This document shows, one piece after another, positions 38,200 through 44,774 of a stretch of DNA of 64,000 bases. Where the stretch lies: the NCBI RefSeq assembly GCF_031458325.1, contig NZ_JAVDYG010000001.1, positions 4,092,001 through 4,156,000 of the forward strand, read 5' to 3'. Position numbers and translations under genes: made by a program. Numbering within the stretch: the first letter of the stretch is position 1; each line of letters starts with the position of its first letter. Under the pieces are notes generated by a model, which saw nothing but the letters and a program-made list of their open reading frames with translations, ran no database searches and had not been told where the DNA came from. The DNA is from Nocardioides marmoribigeumensis (GTDB lineage: Bacteria > Actinomycetota > Actinomycetes > Propionibacteriales > Nocardioidaceae).

Positions 38200-40062
38200 A
38201 TGACGCCCCTGCTCCACCTGCTCCTGGACGGCCCGGCCGGCGCACCCGTCGCCGCTGCCCTCGTGCGGCTCGGCCGCCGCGGCGTGTGCGTGCACGACCG
38301 CACCACGACCTGCCAGGCGCCGGTCGACGTCCTGCTGCGCGTCGGCTCGGCGCCCGCCCTGGACCGGGTCGCCCAGGGCGTCGGGGCCGTCGTCCTCTCC
38401 CCCACCCACGAGCACTCGGGGCTGGCCGCGCTCGGGGTCCACCCGGTGCCGGCCGCGCCGGGCCCCTCCGCCGTGCTCGCGGCCGGGGAGGAGGAAACCG
38501 GGTCGCTGACCGACGAGGACCTGCTCGCACGCACCGACCTGTCGGCCCTCGTCGCGACGACCGGCCTCGAGCTCTCGCTCGGCGCGGCCCCGCTCCTGCG
38601 CTCGGCCGGAGTCCCGGTCGCGGCGCTCGCCACCCACGGGGCCGGCCGCGTGGTCGTCCTCGGGGTGGAGATGACCGATCCCGAGGCCGACGAGCTGCTC
38701 ACGGCCGCGGTCAGCTTCACCGCCCGGCGCGGCGACCGTCGTACGCCGGGGCCGGCGGAGGTCGCCACCGACCCCGCCTGGGTCGACCTCAAGGCCGCGG
38801 TCGTCGAGCTGCAGGGCCTGCAGGTCAAGGACGGCAGCGTGCCGGAGGAGCACCGCGAGTCGGCACTGCCCCTCGTCGACCGGGTCGTCGCGGGCGTCGA
38901 GGCGCTCGCCCCCCGCTTCCCGTGGGACACCGACTACCTCCGCGCGGTCGTCAAGGACCTGCGCCGCTGGGCCGACGGCGGGCTCGGGGAGCCCGACTTC
39001 CTGGACGCGATGGTCGCCTTCCACCCGGCCGCCGACCGGGTCGACGGCCGGCAGCACCTGGTCGTCTTCCCGATGTACACCCAGAACGGCTCGCCCGACC
39101 GCCACGTCGAGGCCGTGCTGCTCGAGGTGCTGTGGCCGGAGTTCGTCGCCGAGCTGGAGGCCGGCGACTACTCCAACAAGCTGTTCCTGCCGATCCGCTT
39201 CCTCGACTTCACCCCGGGCTACGACACCAACTCCGCGGTGCTCTTCCCCGAGACGGTCGCGATGCGAGAGCTGCCGAAGTTCACCTGGGGCGGCATCTTC
39301 GCCGACCGCGAGGCCGCGAGGTTCCGCGCCGTCGTCCGGGCCGCCGCCGACGTCACCGGGCTCTCCCTGCCCTCGGAGGCCGCGCGCCTGCTGGCCGACC
39401 AGCGGCTGGCCGAGGAGACGTTCGTCATGTGGGACCTGATCCACGACCGCACCCACATGCACGGCGACCTGCCGTTCGACCCGTTCATGATCAAGCAGCG
39501 GATGCCCTACTTCCTCTACTCCCTGGAGGAGCTGCGCTGCGACCTGACCGCCTTCCGCGAGGCGGTGCGGCTGGAGTCCGAGGGCGGCACGGGCCACGCC
39601 CGGCTGGTGCAGTACGCCATCCTCTTCGACCGCATCTTCCGCTTCCCGATCACCGGCACCCGGGTGCGCAACTACGACGGGCTCGGCGGGCAGCTGCTGT
39701 TCGCGTGGCTGCACCAGCGCCGGGTGCTCAACTGGACCGACAACCGGCTCTCGGTGAAGTGGGAGCGCGTGGCCGACGCCGTGCTCGAGCTCGGCGCGGC
39801 GGTCGACGACCTCTACTGGCGCTCGATCGACCGGCCCAAGGTCGCGCACTGGCTCGCGGCGTACGCCCTCGTCTCCTCCACGCTCACCCCGCACCCGGCC
39901 TCGACCTGGGCCAAGGGCCCCGAGGCGCTGCCGCTGGACGGCCCGCTCAAGGGGCTGACCGACGCCGTCCTCGACGACGAGTTCCCCCTGTCGATGTTCT
40001 ACGAGGCGCTGTCGAGGAAGATGGGTCCCGTGGTCGAGTCGACGAAGGGGATCACTGCATGA
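38200..40062 (+). CDS. DUF6421 family protein
   Basis: The 620-residue product has no known function. Its most conserved stretch includes LIHDRTHMHGDLPFDPFMIK and then MPYFLYSLEELRCDL, with the H-D-R-T-H-x-H-G-D cluster resembling a metal site. This is a known actinobacterial family (DUF6421) by sequence memory. Other landmarks are MYTQNGSPDRHVEAVLLEVLWP and RFLDFTPGYDTNSAVLF. The N-terminal 180 residues look like a separate alpha/beta domain. Start ATG 38200 has GGAAGGA upstream. Its stop overlaps the next ATG (40059-40062), so it is coupled to an SDR gene and then to a threonine aldolase gene. Confidence 0.75.
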   Translation: MTPLLHLLLDGPAGAPVAAALVRLGRRGVCVHDRTTTCQAPVDVLLRVGSAPALDRVAQGVGAVVLSPTHEHSGLAALGVHPVPAAPGPSAVLAAGEEETGSLTDEDLLARTDLSALVATTGLELSLGAAPLLRSAGVPVAALATHGAGRVVVLGVEMTDPEADELLTAAVSFTARRGDRRTPGPAEVATDPAWVDLKAAVVELQGLQVKDGSVPEEHRESALPLVDRVVAGVEALAPRFPWDTDYLRAVVKDLRRWADGGLGEPDFLDAMVAFHPAADRVDGRQHLVVFPMYTQNGSPDRHVEAVLLEVLWPEFVAELEAGDYSNKLFLPIRFLDFTPGYDTNSAVLFPETVAMRELPKFTWGGIFADREAARFRAVVRAAADVTGLSLPSEAARLLADQRLAEETFVMWDLIHDRTHMHGDLPFDPFMIKQRMPYFLYSLEELRCDLTAFREAVRLESEGGTGHARLVQYAILFDRIFRFPITGTRVRNYDGLGGQLLFAWLHQRRVLNWTDNRLSVKWERVADAVLELGAAVDDLYWRSIDRPKVAHWLAAYALVSSTLTPHPASTWAKGPEALPLDGPLKGLTDAVLDDEFPLSMFYEALSRKMGPVVESTKGITA

Positions 40063-40706
40063 GCGTCGTGGTCGTGGGGGCCGGCAGTGCTGCCGGCCGG
40101 GCAGTCGTGGACGCGCTGCTGGCGTCGGGTCACAGCGTCGCCGCGGTGGACCTGCGGTCGCCCGAGATCGAGGGCACGTCGTCGTACGCCGTGGACGCCA
40201 CCGACCACGCGGCCGTCGACGCGGTGGCCGCCGAGCTCCGCGCCGGCGGTCCGGTCACCGGGCTGGTGCACCTGATCGGCGGCTGGCGGGGCGGCAAGGG
40301 CTTCACCGACAACAGCGACGCCGACTGGGACTTCCTGTCCTCGATGCTGATCGACACGTTGCGCCACACCACCCGGGCGTTCCACGACGACCTCGTGGCC
40401 TCGCAGGGCCGCGTGGTCATCGTCTCCGCGGCGGCGGCCGGCAAGCCGACCGCGGGCAACGCCAACTACGCCACCGCCAAGGCGGCGGCCGAGGCGTGGA
40501 TGCAGGCGCTCGCGCACTCCTTCGGCGACTCGGGTGCGGCGGCGGTGACCCTCGTGGTCAAGGCGCTGCTCACCCCCCAGATGCGCGAGGAGTCACCGGA
40601 GAAGAAGTTCCCCGGCTACACCGACGTCGCCGACCTCGGTGCCGCCGTCGCCGAGACCGTGGGCGGGGCCCACGGCAACGGCGAGCGCGTCGTCCTCGGG
40701 TCGTAG
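40059..40706 (+). CDS. Short-chain dehydrogenase/reductase (SDR)
   Basis: A 215-residue SDR. The N-terminal nucleotide motif is VVVGAGSAAGRAVVDAL (G-x-x-x-G-x-G-like), then LVHLIGGWRGG in place of the usual NNAG region, IVSAAAAGKPTAGNANYATAK with Tyr and Lys of the catalytic Y-x-x-x-K (YATAK), and Ser in VSAAA. It reduces or oxidises a small carbonyl with NAD(P)(H). It is short for the family but keeps the catalytic residues. The ATG overlaps the DUF6421 stop and is followed 9 bases later by the aldolase GTG, so the three genes form an operon. Confidence 0.85.
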   Translation: MSVVVVGAGSAAGRAVVDALLASGHSVAAVDLRSPEIEGTSSYAVDATDHAAVDAVAAELRAGGPVTGLVHLIGGWRGGKGFTDNSDADWDFLSSMLIDTLRHTTRAFHDDLVASQGRVVIVSAAAAGKPTAGNANYATAKAAAEAWMQALAHSFGDSGAAAVTLVVKALLTPQMREESPEKKFPGYTDVADLGAAVAETVGGAHGNGERVVLGS

Positions 40707-40715
40707 GGTCGCACC

Positions 40716-41756
40716 GTGCCCCTTCACGACACCGAGCTGCGCAGCTTCGCCTCCGACAACTACTCCGGCGTCCACCCCGAGGTCCTCGAGGCGGTCGCCG
40801 CGGCCAACGGCGGCCACCAGGTCTCCTACGGCGAGGACGTCTACACCGAGCGGCTCCAGGAGGTCCTGGCCGGCCACTTCGGCAGGCCGGTCGAGGCGTT
40901 CCCGGTGTTCAACGGCACCGGCGCCAACGTGGTCGCGCTCCAGTCGATGCTCCCCCGCTGGGGCGCGGTGGTCTGCTCCTCCAACGCCCACATCCACTGC
41001 GACGAGAACGGCGCCCCCGAGCGCATGGGCGGCATCAAGCTGCTCACCGTCGACGTGCCCGACGGCAAGCTCACCCCCGACCTGATCGACCAGCAGGCGT
41101 GGGGCTGGGGCGACGAGCACCGGGCCCAGCCCCTGGTCGTCTCGATCACGCAGACGACCGAGCTCGGGACGGCGTACACCCCTGACGAGATCGGCGCGAT
41201 CTGCGACCACGCCCACGAGCGCGGCATGCGCGTGCACCTCGACGGCGCCCGCATCTCCAACGCCGCCGCCTCCCTGGGCGTGCCGATCAGCGTCTTCACC
41301 ACCGACGTGGGCGTCGACGTGGTGTCCTTCGGTGGCACCAAGAACGGCATGCTCATGGGCGAGGCCGTCGTCGTGCTCGACCCCTCCGCTGCCGAGGGCC
41401 TGAAGTACCTCCGCAAGATGTCGATGCAGCTGGCCTCCAAGATGCGTTTCATCTCCGCCCAGCTGATCGCGCTCTACGAGGGCGACCTGTGGCTGCGCTC
41501 GGCCTCCCACGCCAACGCGATGGCGACCCGGCTGGCCGACGGCGTCCGCGGGCTCCCCGGGGTCGAGCTCACCCAGCCCGTCGAGGCCAACGGGGTCTTC
41601 GTGATCGTCCCTGACGACGTCACCGAGCAGCTGCGCAAGCGGTTCCGGTTCTACGACTGGGACGCCGCCCGCGGCGAGCGCCGCTGGATGTGCTCGTTCG
41701 ACACCACCGAGGCCGACGTCGACGCCTTCGTGACCGAGCTCCGCTCGCTGCTGTAG
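40716..41756 (+). CDS. ltaE: Low-specificity L-threonine aldolase (PLP-dependent)
   Basis: A 346-residue fold-type I PLP enzyme. It begins DTELRSFASDNYSGVHPEVL and has NGTGANVVALQSML, the PLP lysine in SFGGTKNGMLMGEAV, and HLDGARISNAAASLGV with the PLP-binding Asp. The family cleaves threonine or allo-threonine to glycine and acetaldehyde, though other beta-hydroxy-amino acids may be used. The GTG at 40716 precedes MPLHDTELRSFAS. It closes the DUF6421-SDR-aldolase operon. The gene's stop codon (41754-41756) lies inside one end of the 68-bp repeat that follows. Confidence 0.9.
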   Translation: MPLHDTELRSFASDNYSGVHPEVLEAVAAANGGHQVSYGEDVYTERLQEVLAGHFGRPVEAFPVFNGTGANVVALQSMLPRWGAVVCSSNAHIHCDENGAPERMGGIKLLTVDVPDGKLTPDLIDQQAWGWGDEHRAQPLVVSITQTTELGTAYTPDEIGAICDHAHERGMRVHLDGARISNAAASLGVPISVFTTDVGVDVVSFGGTKNGMLMGEAVVVLDPSAAEGLKYLRKMSMQLASKMRFISAQLIALYEGDLWLRSASHANAMATRLADGVRGLPGVELTQPVEANGVFVIVPDDVTEQLRKRFRFYDWDAARGERRWMCSFDTTEADVDAFVTELRSLL

Positions 41757-41820
41757 TTCGGAGTTGTGGTCGCTCATCTGGTGCTGTGACAGCACTTGTG
41801 CGGCCATCACTCCGATTGAC
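41753..41820 (+). repeat. 68-bp palindromic repeat, copy A
   Basis: This sequence and the reverse complement of 44691-44758 align without gaps at about 50 of 68 positions (counted by eye). The ends are inverted: GTAGTTCGGAGT at the left and a diverged ACTCCGATTGAC at the right. An internal GTGCTG-TGA-CAGCAC (41781-41795) forms a hairpin. The left end includes the stop codon of the aldolase gene. It is likely one copy of a dispersed, non-coding palindromic element, perhaps doubling as a terminator. Confidence 0.6.
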
Positions 41821-41832
41821 AGCTGGCGCGGG

Positions 41833-41865
41833 ACCCAACCGGCAGGGGCCGGCCGACGTTCTACC
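41833..41865 (+). promoter_or_regulatory. ECF-type promoter, second sigma locus
   Basis: ACCCAACC (41833-41840) and TCTAC (41860-41864) sit 19 bases apart, matching the pair upstream of the first sigma gene at 9799-9830 in both sequence and spacing. Predicted start is about 41871, giving a roughly 36-base leader to the ATG at 41907. A palindrome GGTGCT-G-AGCACC (41874-41886) lies in that leader. Confidence 0.6.
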
Positions 41866-41906
41866 CATGACAAGGTGCTGAGCACCTGCGACGACGGGGA
41901 GGGTGG

Positions 41907-42404
41907 ATGGCCGACCGGGCGGGCTTCACCGAGTACGTCGTCGCGCGCCGCGCGCTGCTGCACCGCACCGCGTGGGTGCTGACCGGCGACCACCACCTGG
42001 CCGAGGACCTCGTGCAACAGGTGCTGACGAAGCTCTACCTGCGGTGGCCGCGGGTCGAGCGCATGGACTCGGTCGACGCCTACGTGCGTCGCATGCTCGT
42101 CAACGCCAACGTCGACCGCCTCCGGCGACGCCGCCACCTCACGGGTCTCGACTCCGTCGACGCGGTCGCGATCTCGCCTGACAGCGACGCACTGCTCGAC
42201 CTGCGGCAAGCGCTCGAGTCGCTCGCGCCGGGTCAGCGGCGTGCCGTCGTGCTGCGGCACCTCTGGGGCCTGTCGGTCGAGGAGACCGCCGCCACGCTGG
42301 GGGTCTCCGCCGGGACCGTGAAGTCCCAGACCTCCGACGCGCTGCACCGCCTGCGCGACCTGCTCACCACGACAGACCCGAGGAGCCACCGTGACCGATC
42401 GTGA
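41907..42404 (+). CDS. ECF RNA polymerase sigma factor, SigE family (locus 2)
   Basis: A 165-residue sigma-70 family protein. Region 2 is FTEYVVARRALLHRTAWVLT with AEDLVQQVLTKLYLRWPRVE, and region 4 is LAPGQRRAVVLRHLWGLSVE followed by the helix-turn-helix GVSAGTVKSQTSDALHRL. It shares the SigE-family (TIGR02983-like) form with the protein at 9869. The ATG at 41907 has a strong ribosome site (GGGGAGGGTGG). It overlaps the membrane-partner gene by 14 bases, so the two are coupled. Both sigma loci carry the same promoter motif, so autoregulation is likely. Confidence 0.9.
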   Translation: MADRAGFTEYVVARRALLHRTAWVLTGDHHLAEDLVQQVLTKLYLRWPRVERMDSVDAYVRRMLVNANVDRLRRRRHLTGLDSVDAVAISPDSDALLDLRQALESLAPGQRRAVVLRHLWGLSVEETAATLGVSAGTVKSQTSDALHRLRDLLTTTDPRSHRDRS

Positions 42405-43119
42405 CCTCGACGAGCTGCTCGGCCGGATCCCCGTCCCCGCGTACGACGTCCGCGACGACGTCGCGCGCGGCACCACCCGTCTGCGGCGTCGCAACGGGAC
42501 CCTGAGCGCCGCCGGACTCGTGCTCGCTGCGACCGTCGGCACAGCCCTGGTGCTGCACGGCGGCACCGGTCCGAGCACCGCACCGCACTACGCCGGCCGG
42601 CCGTCGGTCAGCGCGACACCGGAGCAGCCCTCGCCGAGCCCCGTCACCTCGTCCGAGCCTGCGGTGGTCCGGCCCTCGCCCGAGGCTCGTGCGATCCCGC
42701 CCGCGAACTACGACGAGGCGGTCCCGGTCCTGCGTGCCTGGCGCAACGTGCTGGCCGAGCACCTCGGGGACCGGGTCCGCTGGGCGCAGAACTCGCAGTC
42801 CGGAGGTGAGGCGATCGGCTCGAAGTACGACTGGGCCGGTGGCGGGATGCTCGAGCTCATGGTCGGACGACGGTGGGACGACATCGCCGGCTTCGTCGGG
42901 TTCGTCGGCAACGAGCGGACGACGTTCCGTGGCCTGCAGGCGCGCACCTGGACCGACGGGTCGGACCGCCTGGTGTCGGTCAGGCACCGCGACGGCACCG
43001 TCGTCTCGCTCTACGCCTCCACCAGCTTCGGCAACAACGGCACCTCCACCGACACACTGGGGGTGACCCAGCAGGCGCTCCTGAGGGCCGCGGCCGACCC
43101 GAGGCTGCGTCTGCCGTGA
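42391..43119 (+). CDS. Single-pass membrane partner of the ECF sigma factor (locus 2)
   Basis: A 242-residue protein. The cytoplasmic start MTDRDLDELLGRIPVPAYDV then RDDVARGTTRLRRRNG resembles the N-terminus of the partner at 10384 (V-x-R-G-x-x-x-R-R-R). One membrane helix (TLSAAGLVLAATVGTALVL) leads to an extracytoplasmic region with a Pro/Ser/Thr-rich linker (SATPEQPSPSPVTSSEP) and a folded C-terminal domain. No zinc-binding anti-sigma motif is seen. It probably modulates the sigma factor encoded upstream. The start GTG overlaps the sigma gene. The pairing is inferred from context. Confidence 0.65.
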   Translation: MTDRDLDELLGRIPVPAYDVRDDVARGTTRLRRRNGTLSAAGLVLAATVGTALVLHGGTGPSTAPHYAGRPSVSATPEQPSPSPVTSSEPAVVRPSPEARAIPPANYDEAVPVLRAWRNVLAEHLGDRVRWAQNSQSGGEAIGSKYDWAGGGMLELMVGRRWDDIAGFVGFVGNERTTFRGLQARTWTDGSDRLVSVRHRDGTVVSLYASTSFGNNGTSTDTLGVTQQALLRAAADPRLRLP

Positions 43120-43189
43120 GGGGGCGCCGTCGAGCTGGTCGGAGGCCCTGCGAGCCGAGAACGTGCAGATCAGCCGCAGCGCCGGCAGG

Positions 43190-44134
43190 TCAGAGGTCGG
43201 TCAGCGTCTCCACCAGCCGCGCGACGGGGCTGTCGAGGCCCCAGCGGGCGGACAGCTCGACCAGCCGGTCGGGGTCGGCCGGGGTGCGCGGCAGCCCCAG
43301 CTCGACGTCGCCGAGGTCCAGGTCGCGGGCCACCCGCACCACCTGGGGCGCGACGGCGAGGTAGTCCGCGGCGTCGGCGAGCTTGCGGCGCGGCCCCGGC
43401 GCCAGGTCGGAGCCTGGGTCGGCGACCGCGGCGGTGAGGGCGTCGATGTCCGGGAAGCGCCCCAGCAGGGTCGCGGCGGTCTTGTCCCCCACGCCGGCCA
43501 CCCCGGGCAGCCCGTCGGAGGCGTCCCCGCGCAGGGTGGCGAAGTCGGCGTACTGGCGGGCGTGGACGCCGTACTTGTCCTTGACCCAGGCGTCGTCGAC
43601 CCGCTCGTGCAGGCGCACGCCGCGGGCGACGTAGAGCACGCGCACGCCGCGCTCGTCGTCGACGAGCTGGAACAGGTCGCGGTCGCCGGTGACGATGTCG
43701 ACCGGCATCGACGCCTGCGTCGCGAGCGACCCGATCACGTCGTCGGCCTCGTAGCCGTCGGCGCCGACGACCGCGATGCCGAACGCCTCGAGGACCTCGA
43801 GGATCACCGGGACCTGCGCCTGCAGCGGGTCGGGCACCTCCTCGACGTCGGGGGCGCCGGTGCGCTCCGCCTCCACGCGGTGCATCTTGTACGACGGCAG
43901 CAGGTCCACGCGCCACTGCGGGCGCCAGTCGTTGTCCCAGCAGCAGGCCAGGTGGGTGGGGGCGTACTCCCCTGTCAGGCGGCTGATGAAGTCCAGCAGC
44001 CCCCGCACCGCGTTGACCGGGGTGCCGTCGGGGGCGGTCACCGAGTCGGGGACGCCGTAGAACGCGCGGAAGTAGAGCGAGGCGGTGTCGAGCAGCATGA
44101 GGCGCTGGGGACGGTCCGGGCCGTGGGTGGGCAT
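43190..44134 (-). CDS. 5'-3' exonuclease (PolA N-terminal-like/FEN family)
   Basis: A 314-residue FEN-type nuclease. It has LMLLDTASLYFRAFYGVPDS (active-site Asp), the acidic cluster ADGYEADDVIGSLA, IVTGDRDLFQLVDD, and the H3TH DNA-binding motif GDASDGLPGVAGVGDKTAA (positions about 207-225). It is a stand-alone 5'-nuclease related to the N-terminal domain of DNA polymerase I, processing flaps and RNA-DNA primers. Start at ATG 44132-44134. It is divergent from the AsnC regulator by 55 bases. Actinobacteria typically have both this and a full-length PolA. Confidence 0.88.
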   Translation of the reverse strand: MPTHGPDRPQRLMLLDTASLYFRAFYGVPDSVTAPDGTPVNAVRGLLDFISRLTGEYAPTHLACCWDNDWRPQWRVDLLPSYKMHRVEAERTGAPDVEEVPDPLQAQVPVILEVLEAFGIAVVGADGYEADDVIGSLATQASMPVDIVTGDRDLFQLVDDERGVRVLYVARGVRLHERVDDAWVKDKYGVHARQYADFATLRGDASDGLPGVAGVGDKTAATLLGRFPDIDALTAAVADPGSDLAPGPRRKLADAADYLAVAPQVVRVARDLDLGDVELGLPRTPADPDRLVELSARWGLDSPVARLVETLTDL

Positions 44135-44189
44135 GGCCGGAGCATAGGCGGCGTGGACGGGCTCCCCAGGCAGGCACGGGATCGCTAGG

Positions 44190-44639
44190 GTGACGGCCGT
44201 GGAAGACACCGATCGGGCGATCCTCGGGCTGCTCGCAGCCGACGGGCGCATGTCGTTCACCGACCTCGGCAAGGCCACCGGGCTGTCGACGTCGGCGGTG
44301 CACCAGCGCGTGAAGCGGCTCGAGGGCCGGGGCCTGATCCGGTCCTACACCGCGGTGCTGGACTACGACGCGATCGGGCTGCCGCTCACGGCGTTCATCT
44401 CGATCCGGCCGATCGACGCCTCCCAGCCCGACGACTCCCCCGAGCGGCTCAGGGACATCACCGAGATCGAGTCGTGCTGGTCGGTGGCCGGCGACTCGTC
44501 GTACCTCCTCAAGATCCGGGTCGCCACGCCTCACGACCTGGAGAACCTGCTGGCCCGCATCCGCGCGGCGGCCAACGTCACGACGCGTACGACGATCGTG
44601 CTCTCCACGCCCTACGAGGGCCGCCCGGTCGCCGACTGA
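44190..44639 (+). CDS. Lrp/AsnC family transcriptional regulator
   Basis: The 149-residue protein has the AsnC helix-turn-helix (DTDRAILGLLAADGRMSFTD, GKATGLSTSAVHQRVKRLEG) and the RAM ligand-binding domain (PLTAFISIRP and ESCWSVAGDSSYLLKIRV). The family forms dimers or octamers controlled by an amino acid effector. Residue 1 could be the GTG at 44190 or the GTG at 44199; the former is used. It is divergent from the exonuclease gene, whose regulation it may share. A palindromic repeat lies 51 bases after its stop, in front of the convergent helY. Confidence 0.9.
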   Translation: MTAVEDTDRAILGLLAADGRMSFTDLGKATGLSTSAVHQRVKRLEGRGLIRSYTAVLDYDAIGLPLTAFISIRPIDASQPDDSPERLRDITEIESCWSVAGDSSYLLKIRVATPHDLENLLARIRAAANVTTRTTIVLSTPYEGRPVAD

Positions 44640-44690
44640 GGCTGGTCGGCGCTCCCCGCCGGCGCGTGACTCGTCGCCGAACCCCGAGAA

Positions 44691-44758
44691 GTAGATCGGG
44701 GTGATGGACGCTTGGCACGTGCCACAACGCCAGATGAGCGACCGTAACCCCGATCTAC
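44691..44758 (-). repeat. 68-bp palindromic repeat, copy B
   Basis: GTAGATCGGGGT (44691-44702) is the perfect reverse complement of ACCCCGATCTAC (44747-44758), and inside is the palindrome TGGCACGTGCCA (44712-44723). The minus-strand reading aligns gap-free with 41753-41820. It lies between the convergent AsnC and helY ends, 16 bases from the helY stop. The inverted termini and repeated occurrence suggest a dispersed element of the MITE or REP kind, or a family of bidirectional terminators. Confidence 0.65.
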
Positions 44759-44774
44759 AGCTGGGGGGTGGCGG

